Source: Oscillospiraceae bacterium (GTDB lineage Bacteria; Bacillota; Clostridia; Oscillospirales; Ruminococcaceae). Taken from it: 30,478 nt of DNA. Made by a program: the position numbers and the translations under genes. A model generated the notes under the pieces. That model worked only from the letters and a program-made list of their open reading frames with translations, did not search any database and was not told where the DNA came from. This document shows, piece after piece, positions 23,089 through 30,051 of the stretch. Location: assembly GCA_900752435.1 (NCBI GenBank), contig CAADVD010000028.1:1-30478 (forward strand), written 5' to 3'. How positions within the stretch are numbered: position 1 is the stretch's first letter; every line of letters starts with the position of its first letter.

Positions 23089-25173
23089 ATGCCAAGAGAC
23101 GTATCACTTGAACTTACTCGTAATATTGGTATAATGGCGCACATCGATGCTGGTAAAACCACCACGACCGAGCGTATCCTGTTTTACACCGGTGTAAACC
23201 GTAAAATTGGTGAAACGCACGACGGTGCAGCAACGATGGACTGGATGGCGCAGGAACAGGAAAGAGGTATCACCATTACCTCCGCTGCAACCACCGCTCA
23301 CTGGAAAGGCCACAGAATCAATATCATCGATACCCCGGGACACGTTGACTTTACCGTAGAGGTACAGCGTTCTCTGCGCGTTCTGGACGGTTCCGTGACG
23401 GTGTTCTGTGCAAAAGGCGGCGTTGAGCCTCAGTCTGAAACAGTTTGGCGTCAAGCGAACGACTACCATGTTCCGAGAATGGCGTATGTCAACAAAATGG
23501 ATATCATGGGCGCGGACTTTTACAATGTTGTAGACATGATGAAAGACCGCTTAAAATGTAATGCGGTTCCGATTCAGCTGCCGATTGGTGCGGAAGATAC
23601 CTTTGTAGGAATCATCGACCTGGTAGAAATGGACGCCGTTATTTACGAAGACGATCTGGGTACGGTAATGGATGTTACCGAAATTCCGGACGATATGAAA
23701 GAAAAAGCAGAAGAATACCGCACTGCACTGCTGGAAGCTGTTGCGGAGCAGGACGAAGAGCTGATGATGAAATACCTCGAAGGCGAAGAAATCACCGTCG
23801 ATGAAATCAAAGCGGCTCTCCGTAAGGGTACGATTGCAAACGAAATCGTGCCGGTAACCTGCGGTACTTCTTACAAAAACAAGGGCGTTCAGAAATTGCT
23901 GGATGCGGTTGTGGATTACATGCCGTCTCCGCTGGACGTTGTACAGATCAAAGGTACCAATCCGGAAACCGGCGAAGAAGAAGAAAGACCTTCTTCCGAT
24001 ACCGAACCGCTTGCGGCGCTCGCATTCAAAATTGCGACCGACCCGTTTGTTGGTAAGCTTTGCTTCTTCCGTGTGTACTCTGGTAACATGGTTGCCGGTA
24101 CCAGCGTGTACAATGCCAACAAAGACAACAACGAAAGAATCGGACGTATTCTTCAGATGCACGCAAACCACAGAAAAGATATCGATACCTGCTATGCCGG
24201 TGATATCGCGGCTGCGGTTGGCTTGAAGAACACCACCACTGGTGACACTCTGTGTGACCCGAAACATCCGATCATTCTCGAATCCATGGAATTCCCAGAA
24301 CCGGTTATCGATTTGGCTATTGAGCCGAAAACCAAAGCCGGTCAGGAAAAAATGGGTCTTGCGCTTGCAAAACTGGCGGAAGAAGACCCGACATTCAAAA
24401 CTTGGACCGATTCCGAAACCGGACAAATCATCATCGCTGGTATGGGTGAGCTTCACTTGGATATCATCGTTGACCGTCTGCTTCGTGAATTCAAGGTAGA
24501 AGCGAATGTTGGTGCTCCGCAGGTAGCGTATAAAGAAACCATCACAAAGGCCGTTGATATTGACCACAAATACGCCAGACAGTCTGGTGGTAAAGGTCAG
24601 TACGGTCACGTTAAAATCCGCGTAACACCGAATGAATCCGGTGCGGGCTATGAATTCACCAACGCCATCGTCGGTGGTTCGATTCCGAAGGAATACATTC
24701 CGGCTGTTGACGCAGGTATTCAGGGTGCTTTGCAGGCTGGCGTTCTGGCCGGTTATCCGGTTGTGGACGTGAAGGTTGAACTGTACGATGGATCTTACCA
24801 TGAAGTTGACTCCTCCGAAATGGCGTTTAAGATTGCCGGTTCTATGGCATTCAAAGAAGCACTCCGCAAGGGCGCTTCCGTGATCCTCGAACCGATCATG
24901 AAAGTAAGCGTCATTGTGCCGGAAGAGTACATGGGCGATGTCATCGGCGACTTGAACTCTCGTCGTGGACAGGTACAGGGTATGGAAGCCAGAGCGGGCG
25001 CACAGCAGATCAATGCGTTTGTTCCGCTGTCCGATATGTTCGGTTACTCCAACGACCTGCGTTCTAAGACGCAGGGACGCGGCCAGTACACCATGGAACC
25101 GAGCCACTATATGCAGGTTCCGAAATCTATTTCTGAAAAGATTATGAGCAGCCGCGCGAAAGCCAGCGAGTAA
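23089..25173 (+). CDS. fusA: Translation elongation factor G
   Basis: 694 residues, standard length. The GTPase motifs are AHIDAGKTT (G1), DTPGHVDF (G3) and NKMD (G4). Domains II to V follow, with the conserved YKETI, GGKGQYGHVK and RGQVQGME segments. EF-G moves tRNAs and mRNA after peptide bond formation. AAGGAGAGGG precedes the ATG. A 159-base gap with its own promoter separates it from tuf. Confidence 0.98.
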   Translation: MPRDVSLELTRNIGIMAHIDAGKTTTTERILFYTGVNRKIGETHDGAATMDWMAQEQERGITITSAATTAHWKGHRINIIDTPGHVDFTVEVQRSLRVLDGSVTVFCAKGGVEPQSETVWRQANDYHVPRMAYVNKMDIMGADFYNVVDMMKDRLKCNAVPIQLPIGAEDTFVGIIDLVEMDAVIYEDDLGTVMDVTEIPDDMKEKAEEYRTALLEAVAEQDEELMMKYLEGEEITVDEIKAALRKGTIANEIVPVTCGTSYKNKGVQKLLDAVVDYMPSPLDVVQIKGTNPETGEEEERPSSDTEPLAALAFKIATDPFVGKLCFFRVYSGNMVAGTSVYNANKDNNERIGRILQMHANHRKDIDTCYAGDIAAAVGLKNTTTGDTLCDPKHPIILESMEFPEPVIDLAIEPKTKAGQEKMGLALAKLAEEDPTFKTWTDSETGQIIIAGMGELHLDIIVDRLLREFKVEANVGAPQVAYKETITKAVDIDHKYARQSGGKGQYGHVKIRVTPNESGAGYEFTNAIVGGSIPKEYIPAVDAGIQGALQAGVLAGYPVVDVKVELYDGSYHEVDSSEMAFKIAGSMAFKEALRKGASVILEPIMKVSVIVPEEYMGDVIGDLNSRRGQVQGMEARAGAQQINAFVPLSDMFGYSNDLRSKTQGRGQYTMEPSHYMQVPKSISEKIMSSRAKASE

Positions 25174-25208
25174 TTCTTAAATTAATTGAGAATTCTTTGT
25201 AAAAGCTC

Positions 25209-25237
25209 TTGTAATTTTTATCAAAAATTGATAGAAT
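25209..25237 (+). promoter_or_regulatory. Separate promoter for tuf
   Basis: TTGTAA, 17-base spacer, TAGAAT; the start is near 25244. Extra transcription of tuf within the str cluster is common because EF-Tu is needed in excess. Confidence 0.6.
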
Positions 25238-25255
25238 ATATTTAAGTCATTTTCT

Positions 25256-25285
25256 GCCTGTTTTGCTGTCAGCGGCAAAGCGGGC
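25256..25285 (+). promoter_or_regulatory. Hairpin in tuf leader
   Basis: GCCTGTTTTGC pairs with GCAAAGCGGGC over 11 pairs (two G-U) around an 8-base loop, 47 bases before the ATG. No T-tract follows. It may stabilise the mRNA 5' end. Confidence 0.4.
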
Positions 25286-25332
25286 GGGAAAATCTTAAAT
25301 TTTTATTTTTAAATTAAAGGGAGGAAATTCCA

Positions 25333-26532
25333 ATGGCAAAAGCTAAATTCGAAAGAAATAAGCCGCACGTTAACATTGGTACTATCGGCCACGTTGACCA
25401 TGGTAAAACCACACTGACTGCTGCTATCACCAAAACCTTAGCGTTAGAAGGTATGGCAGAATACAAAGATTACTCCAACATTGACTCCGCTCCGGAAGAA
25501 AGAGAACGTGGTATTACTATCAATACCGCTCACGTTGAGTACGAGACCAAAAACCGTCACTACGCTCACGTTGACTGCCCCGGACATGCTGACTATGTTA
25601 AAAACATGATCACCGGTGCTGCTCAGATGGACGGCGCTATTCTGGTTGTTTCCGCTGCTGACGGCCCGATGCCGCAGACTCGTGAACACATCCTGCTGTC
25701 CCGTCAGGTAGGCGTTCCGTACATCGTTGTATTCATGAACAAAGCTGATCAGGTTGACGATGACGAATTGCTCGAACTCGTTGAAATGGAAATCCGCGAA
25801 TTGCTCAACGAATACGAATTCCCGGGCGACGACACCCCGATCATCGCTGGTTCTGCTCTGAAAGCTTTGGAAGCTCCGGACGATTTGACCGATCCGGCTT
25901 ACAAACCGATCCTCGATTTGATGGACGCTGTTGACGAATACATTCCGACTCCGGACAGAAAAGCAGACCTGCCGTTCTTGATGCCGGTTGAAGACGTGTT
26001 CACGATCACTGGTCGTGGTACCGTTGCTACTGGTAGAGTGGAAAGAGGTCAGCTGAAAACTGGTGACGAAGTTGAAATCATCGGTTTGACCGAAGAAAGA
26101 GCAAAAACCGTTGTTACCGGTATCGAAATGTTCCGCAAAATTTTGGATTACGCTGAAGCAGGCGACAACATCGGTGCTCTGCTCCGTGGTATTCAGAGAA
26201 ATGAAATCCAGAGAGGTCAGGTTCTCTGCAAACCGGGAACCATTCACCCGCACACCAAATTCTCTGGTCAGATCTACGTTCTGAAAAAAGATGAAGGTGG
26301 ACGTCATACTCCGTTCTTCAACAACTACAGACCGCAGTTCTTCTTCAGAACCACCGACGTTACTGGCGTTATCGCTCTTCCGGAAGGCACTGAAATGGCT
26401 ATGCCGGGCGACAACATCACCATCAACGTTGAACTGATCACCCCGATCGCTATCGAAGAAGGTCTTCGTTTCGCTATCCGTGAAGGTGGCCGTACCGTTG
26501 GTTCCGGCGTTGTTTCCGCAATCAATGCTTAA
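25333..26532 (+). CDS. tuf: Translation elongation factor Tu
   Basis: 399 residues. GHVDHGKTT, DCPGHADY and NKAD are the GTPase motifs, and the C-terminal domains end in REGGRTVGSGVVSAI. EF-Tu delivers aminoacyl-tRNA to the ribosome. AGGGAGGAAA precedes the ATG. The gene uses a narrow set of codons typical of high expression. A strong terminator follows at 26555. Confidence 0.98.
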   Translation: MAKAKFERNKPHVNIGTIGHVDHGKTTLTAAITKTLALEGMAEYKDYSNIDSAPEERERGITINTAHVEYETKNRHYAHVDCPGHADYVKNMITGAAQMDGAILVVSAADGPMPQTREHILLSRQVGVPYIVVFMNKADQVDDDELLELVEMEIRELLNEYEFPGDDTPIIAGSALKALEAPDDLTDPAYKPILDLMDAVDEYIPTPDRKADLPFLMPVEDVFTITGRGTVATGRVERGQLKTGDEVEIIGLTEERAKTVVTGIEMFRKILDYAEAGDNIGALLRGIQRNEIQRGQVLCKPGTIHPHTKFSGQIYVLKKDEGGRHTPFFNNYRPQFFFRTTDVTGVIALPEGTEMAMPGDNITINVELITPIAIEEGLRFAIREGGRTVGSGVVSAINA

Positions 26533-26554
26533 TTCTTTCGTGTAAACGAAATTC

Positions 26555-26586
26555 AATCCGCAGGCAGTTTGCCTGCGGATTTTTTT
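26555..26586 (+). terminator. Terminator of the str cluster
   Basis: AATCCGCAGGC, AGTTT loop, GCCTGCGGATT and a run of T. Eight bases after its T-run begins the first copy of the 50-bp repeat. Confidence 0.93.
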
Positions 26587-26593
26587 GTGCCGA

Positions 26594-26643
26594 TGTCTAA
26601 CTTGCTGAAAATATGGCGACAACGTTGCAGTCTTATGAATGGT
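26594..26643 (+). repeat. Imperfect 50-bp direct repeat, copy A
   Basis: 42 of 50 bases match copy B at 27532-27581. The shared core includes TGTCTAAC, GAAAATATGGCG and TATGAATGGT. A small stem TTGCT/GGCGA closes on the shared loop GAAAATAT. It lies just upstream of the CPBP gene promoter. Confidence 0.8.
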
Positions 26644-26671
26644 GGCAAATGAAAGGGATGTATGCTATAAT
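26643..26671 (+). promoter_or_regulatory. Promoter of the CPBP gene
   Basis: TGGCAA, 17-base spacer, exact TATAAT; the start is near 26678, 30 bases before the ATG. The -35 abuts the end of repeat copy A. Confidence 0.6.
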
Positions 26672-26707
26672 CAAAGTTGCAAATTGGAATTGAAAGGAGA
26701 TGGCGAA

Positions 26708-27475
26708 ATGAAAAAGTATGAATATGCTCAACATCTGCTTCCGTTTTTCATGATTGCTTTTCTGTTGCCATTAATCTCAATTTTATTGCAATCGCTGATT
26801 CATGATTATTCGATAAAATTTGTCCTATATGGAATAGAAGCTGCCTCTCCAAGCATTGCGGCAATCGTGATTTTGTGTGCGGACAAGCATTTTAAAAATT
26901 TCATTAGGTCGAACTTTCGTACAAAGTATTTAGCGCAGGCACTTATTTTTCCGGTCATTGTTGTATGCGCAACAATGTTTTTGGCGAAATTGATTGCTTG
27001 TATCCTATGTAAAAATCCGTTTACTTTCAGAAATATTCCGCTTTCTCAATTTGTGATTATTCTATGGTCACTTGTTGCAGAGGAATTTGGATGGAGAGGG
27101 TATTTACAGCCTTTTTTGAAAAGCAGATTAAAGCCAATCTGGTTTGTCCCTTTTGTGGTAGGTGTTATATGGTGTTTTTGGCATTACCACTATTTTTTAA
27201 TCAGTGGAATGCAAGTGCCATTTCTGCTGTTTTTTGCTAGTTGTATTATTGAAAGCTATCTATATGATTATCTGTTAAATTGGACGGGCGGAAATTTAAT
27301 ATCTGCAATGATGTATCACTTTTCGTGGAATTTATTTCTGCATTTGTTTGCAATCAATCCGATTGATAACAATGGAAATCTGCTTCCTTATGCCATGTTA
27401 ACGATATTGGAACTATTCAGCTTGATGATATTCTTCTTGATGAATAAAGCGATGGGGAATTCCCGTTTGCACTGA
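26708..27475 (+). CDS. CPBP family intramembrane glutamic endopeptidase (CAAX protease-like)
   Basis: 255 residues from the ATG at 26708, with AAGGAGA 8 bases upstream; the frame open from 26639 precedes the promoter and is rejected. There are about seven hydrophobic helices. The CPBP/Abi motif EExxxR is seen as EEFGWR (Glu125, Glu126, Arg130), followed by WHYHYF (His159, His161) and MMYHFSWN (His204), the expected active-site set of Rce1-like proteases. Members process or protect against peptides, or act in immunity to bacteriocins; the substrate here is unknown. The gene is markedly AT-richer than its neighbours, stands alone and is bounded by two related 50-bp repeats, so transfer or insertion is likely. 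Confidence 0.85.
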   Translation: MKKYEYAQHLLPFFMIAFLLPLISILLQSLIHDYSIKFVLYGIEAASPSIAAIVILCADKHFKNFIRSNFRTKYLAQALIFPVIVVCATMFLAKLIACILCKNPFTFRNIPLSQFVIILWSLVAEEFGWRGYLQPFLKSRLKPIWFVPFVVGVIWCFWHYHYFLISGMQVPFLLFFASCIIESYLYDYLLNWTGGNLISAMMYHFSWNLFLHLFAINPIDNNGNLLPYAMLTILELFSLMIFFLMNKAMGNSRLH

Positions 27476-27476
27476 A

Positions 27477-27499
27477 GGTGCAAATAGGCTTTTTGCACC
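27477..27499 (+). terminator. Weak hairpin after the CPBP gene
   Basis: GGTGCAAA / TTTGCACC with a 7-base loop directly after the stop. A second AT-rich stem AGAAAAA/TTTTTCT follows (27501-27521). Neither has a clean T-tract, so termination is uncertain. Confidence 0.4.
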
Positions 27500-27531
27500 A
27501 AGAAAAACGTACAATTTTTCTGTTTGCTTTT

Positions 27532-27581
27532 GTCTAACTCGCCGAAAATATGGCGGCAATCTTGTAATCCTATGAATGGTA
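27532..27581 (+). repeat. Imperfect 50-bp direct repeat, copy B
   Basis: Partner of copy A (26594-26643), 938 bp downstream. Here the stem is TCGCC/GGCGG around the same GAAAATAT loop, so the base changes between copies keep the pairing. The -35 of the symporter promoter (27562-27567) lies inside it. Confidence 0.8.
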
Positions 27582-27590
27582 TGTTAACAT
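27562..27590 (+). promoter_or_regulatory. Promoter of glycine riboswitch-symporter unit
   Basis: TTGTAA, 17-base spacer, TAACAT; the start near 27597 is a few bases before the aptamer. Confidence 0.45.
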
Positions 27591-27601
27591 AATATTCTAA
27601 A

Positions 27602-27705
27602 TCTCTGGAGAGTTCCGTTTGAATGGACGCCGAAGGTGTACGGCTCAATCCGTCTTAACCCAGTAGGACGAAAAGGGTCAATCTCTCAGGCAAAAGGACA
27701 GAGCA
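27602..27705 (+). promoter_or_regulatory. Glycine riboswitch, single aptamer
   Basis: CTCTG (27603-27607) pairs with CAGAG (27699-27703). GAGAG (27608-27612) pairs with CTCTC (27683-27687). CCGAAGG (27630-27636) and CTCTCAGGCAAAAGGACAGAG are the conserved glycine-aptamer segments. Only one full aptamer is visible, with a longer internal arm (27637-27680) than usual. It precedes a terminator and an Ala/Gly symporter, as expected for glycine-sensing control. Confidence 0.9.
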
Positions 27706-27720
27706 CTTGCGCATTGTCTA

Positions 27721-27781
27721 CTCTTTTGGAGAGCCGAAATGATTCATTTCGGTTTTTTTGTGCTCTTTTTTAAAAAAGAGC
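27721..27781 (+). terminator. Expression platform: terminator plus second palindrome
   Basis: CCGAAATG/CATTTCGG (27734-27741 with 27745-27752) followed by seven T is an intrinsic terminator. It is preceded by CTCTTTTGGAGAG (27721-27733), whose GGAGAG repeats the aptamer's own GGAGAG and could compete for its partner CTCTC. A second, fully self-complementary segment GCTCTTTTTTAAAAAAGAGC (27762-27781) follows. The switch direction cannot be decided by eye. Confidence 0.75.
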
Positions 27782-27814
27782 TGCATGGAAATGAACAAGA
27801 GAGGATTGGTACAG

Positions 27815-29251
27815 TTGTTTTCACAAATTAACGCGTGGATTAAGACCATTGATGATTTGGTCTGGGGACTGCCGCTCATTATCTTTATTCTGGCAGTCGG
27901 TATTTACCTGACGCTTCGTCTGGGTTTGCTTCAGGTGCGGCATTTGCCCAAGGCATTTAAATTCATGTTTCAAAAAGAAGAGGGACACGGCGAGGTCACC
28001 AGCTTTGGTGCGCTGTGCACGGCACTGAGCGCGACCATTGGTACGGGGAATATTGTCGGAGTAGCGACCGCGCTGGCGGTTGGCGGCCCGGGGGCATTGT
28101 TCTGGATGTGGGTCGCGGCGTTTTTCGGTATGGCGACCAAATATGCGGAAGGGCTGTTAGCCATCAAATACCGCACCATCTGCGAAGACGGGCATGTGCT
28201 GGGCGGCCCGTTCTACTACATCGAAAACGGCATGGGAAAACGTTGGAAGTGGCTGGCAAAGGTGTTTGCTTTCTTTGGTGCGGGTGTTGGCTTGCTGGGA
28301 ATTGGTACCTTTACGCAGGTAAACGGCATTACCTCAGCGGTGAAGAATGTATTTGACAGCGGTGTACAGCACACGGTTACCCTGCCGTTTGGCGAATATT
28401 CATGGGCGGTTATCATTACGGGCCTGATTTTGACGCTGTGTGTTGGATTGGTCGTACTGGGCGGTATCCAGCGCATTGCTAAGGTGTCGGAAGTTGTCGT
28501 GCCGTTTATGGCTGTTTTGTATGTGGTGGTTTGCGTGGTGATTTTGGCCTTGAACTTTAAGGCAATTCCAGATGCCTTTATGCAAATTTTCCGCGGCGCG
28601 TTCGGTTTGGATGCGGTGACCGGCGGTGCGATCGGCGCGATGATGGTTGCGATGCAAAAGGGCGTTGCACGCGGCATTTTCTCCAACGAATCCGGTTTGG
28701 GTTCTGCGCCGATAGCGGCTGCGGCGGCAAAGACCAAAGAGCCGGTTCGTCAAGGTTTGGTGTCCATGACCGGAACGTTTATTGATACGATTGTCATTTG
28801 CACCATGACCGGTTTGAGCATTGTCATTGCCGGTTCTTGGAATCCGGCGGTAACCGGAAAGGAACTGGAGGGCGTTGACATCACCATTCATGCGTTTCAG
28901 CAGGCGCTTCCATTTCCGGCCGCTGTTTCTTCCTGTATTCTGATGCTTTGTCTGGCGTTTTTTGCCTTTACTACCATTCTTGGCTGGAATTATTATGGGG
29001 AACGCTGTGTGGAATATTTGGCAAATGGAAGCATGACTACGGTGATGGTTTACCGCTATCTGTACATCCTTGCTATTTTTATTGGCCCGTATATGACCGT
29101 GGAAGCGGTGTGGAACATTGCGGATATCTTCAATGGTTTGATGGCTTTCCCGAACTTGATTGCGCTGTGTGCGCTGAGTGGCGTTGTCATCCGTGAAACC
29201 AAAAGCTATTTCAATGACCGCTTGGGCGGAGAACATCAAGAGCGGCCTTAG
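27815..29251 (+). CDS. Alanine/glycine:cation symporter (AGCS family)
   Basis: 478 residues from the TTG at 27815. This start has AGAGAGGA 9 bases upstream and gives FSQINAWIKTIDDLVWG, the normal AGCS beginning. ATGs at 27785 and 27791 in the same frame lack ribosome sites but cannot be excluded. About ten or eleven membrane helices are present. The family signature is GGPGALFWMWVAAFFGMATKY (residues about 88-109), with GTGNIVGVATA just before and NESGLGSAPIAAAAA at about residue 290. It takes up alanine or glycine with Na+ or H+. Control by the upstream glycine riboswitch points to glycine as a substrate or signal. Confidence 0.92.
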   Translation: MFSQINAWIKTIDDLVWGLPLIIFILAVGIYLTLRLGLLQVRHLPKAFKFMFQKEEGHGEVTSFGALCTALSATIGTGNIVGVATALAVGGPGALFWMWVAAFFGMATKYAEGLLAIKYRTICEDGHVLGGPFYYIENGMGKRWKWLAKVFAFFGAGVGLLGIGTFTQVNGITSAVKNVFDSGVQHTVTLPFGEYSWAVIITGLILTLCVGLVVLGGIQRIAKVSEVVVPFMAVLYVVVCVVILALNFKAIPDAFMQIFRGAFGLDAVTGGAIGAMMVAMQKGVARGIFSNESGLGSAPIAAAAAKTKEPVRQGLVSMTGTFIDTIVICTMTGLSIVIAGSWNPAVTGKELEGVDITIHAFQQALPFPAAVSSCILMLCLAFFAFTTILGWNYYGERCVEYLANGSMTTVMVYRYLYILAIFIGPYMTVEAVWNIADIFNGLMAFPNLIALCALSGVVIRETKSYFNDRLGGEHQERP

Positions 29252-29331
29252 ATTGTAAGTTTTCACACAACCTTTAAAAGCTTTTTGCAAAGGATTTATC
29301 TTCCATTCAAATTGCTGTAATAATAATCCAG

Positions 29332-29596
29332 TATGATATACTTACAGATTCAGGAAAGGGCAAGTTCGATTCGATGCCCGTACAGAGCGATCAGAAACAT
29401 ATCACTGAACTTTTGATCATCAAATTGAATCCTATATTTTCTTTACCATTCTTCGTATAAGAATGATTGCCAAGCTGTCGGCCGCGTGGAATACCATGGT
29501 TGATGGCGGAGGCAGGCCAACGATTCTCCTGCACAAGCAGGTTGTATAGGAAAAAGCGGACTGGAAGCTATGCTTGCACAGTCCGCTTTTTAAATG
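29332..29596 (+). ncRNA. Candidate structured non-coding RNA, no known family
   Basis: No ORF of note. A -10-like TATGAT (29332-29337) or TATACT (29337-29342) is followed by about 245 bases ending in a strong terminator. Pairings visible by eye: GATTCA/TGAATC (29347-29352 with 29426-29431) enclosing GGGCA/TGCCC (29358-29379) and GATCA/TGATC (29389-29418). CCTATA/TATAGG (29431-29436 with 29545-29550) encloses CATTCTT-CGTAT-AAGAATG (29447-29465) and CCTGC-ACAA-GCAGG (29528-29541). Two multi-branched domains and no downstream co-oriented gene suggest a free RNA. The -35 is poor. 6S, tmRNA, RNase P and SRP signatures were not found. Confidence 0.45.
29551..29591. terminator. Bidirectional terminator
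   Basis: AAAAAGCGGACTG / CAGTCCGCTTTTT, 13 perfect pairs, with an inner AAGC-TAT-GCTT stem in the 15-base loop and T-runs on both strands. It ends the candidate RNA (plus) and the small basic gene (minus). Confidence 0.9.
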
Positions 29597-29601
29597 CTGG
29601 T

Positions 29602-29799
29602 TTATTCTTGGGGCTTGTCCTTTAAAAAGGCTTCGAGGATTTTTTGATACTCCGCCTGCTCGTCGCGTTGGGAATGCTCATGTTCGGCTTTGGTTTGCAC
29701 TTTGGCGGCGGTTTTGGCTTTGGCCTTAGCCGATTTGCGCTTCGGAGGAGCGGATTTGGCAGAGGAGTTCTGCTTTTTTAGAAAGCGGAATGGGTTCAT
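29602..29799 (-). CDS. Small basic Ala/Lys-rich hypothetical protein
   Basis: 65 residues. The N-terminus is MNPFRFLKK and then a Lys/Ala/Ser-rich, probably disordered stretch (residues 10-42). A charged helix QAEYQKILEAFLKDKPQE ends the protein. AAAGGAAC lies 8 bases before the ATG, and the leader holds an 8-bp hairpin (29818-29847). A -10-like TATACT lies on the minus strand near 29863. No family is recognised; composition suggests nucleic-acid or membrane-surface contact, which is only a guess. The ribosome site and terminator make it a likely real gene. Confidence 0.65.
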   Translation of the reverse strand: MNPFRFLKKQNSSAKSAPPKRKSAKAKAKTAAKVQTKAEHEHSQRDEQAEYQKILEAFLKDKPQE

Positions 29800-29817
29800 A
29801 AGTGTGTTCCTTTCAAA

Positions 29818-29847
29818 AAGGCAATTCTGCTTACGTAATATTGCCTT
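29818..29847 (-). repeat. Inverted repeat in leader of the small basic gene
   Basis: AAGGCAAT (29818-29825) and ATTGCCTT (29840-29847) pair perfectly around a 14-base loop. It ends directly upstream of the ribosome site and could hide or expose it. Confidence 0.5.
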
Positions 29848-29985
29848 GGATTTTAGTTTAGTATAACAGAGGAATTTGTAATTTTTTTGATGGATGTGCA
29901 GAGAACGTGAAATCTTTGTGATATTTTAGTAAGCGAAGAATAACGTGCGTTTGTGCTTAAAACTTTTAGGGATTTGCAGAAATCA

Positions 29986-30014
29986 TGGACTTTCTGTCGA
30001 ATTGATGGTATGAT
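29986..30014 (+). promoter_or_regulatory. fruK promoter with extended -10
   Basis: TGGACT, 17-base spacer, TATGAT with TG one base upstream (TGGTATGAT); the start is near 30021. Confidence 0.55.
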
Positions 30015-30051
30015 AGAAGAGAATTAGGTTATGGAGGGGAAGCTGAAGCGG

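Noticed and set aside
23551..25107. 518-codon open frame antisense to fusA
   Set aside because: Shadow of the biased codons of a highly expressed gene; no start signal or family motif.
26639..26707. N-terminal extension of the CPBP protein
   Set aside because: The extension would start upstream of the TATAAT promoter and lacks a ribosome site; the ATG at 26708 has AAGGAGA.
29358..29379. tRNA/tmRNA-like T-arm (GTTCGATTC in a GGGCA/TGCCC stem)
   Set aside because: The loop is 12 bases rather than 7, no acceptor stem or CCA end follows, and no other tRNA arms are present.
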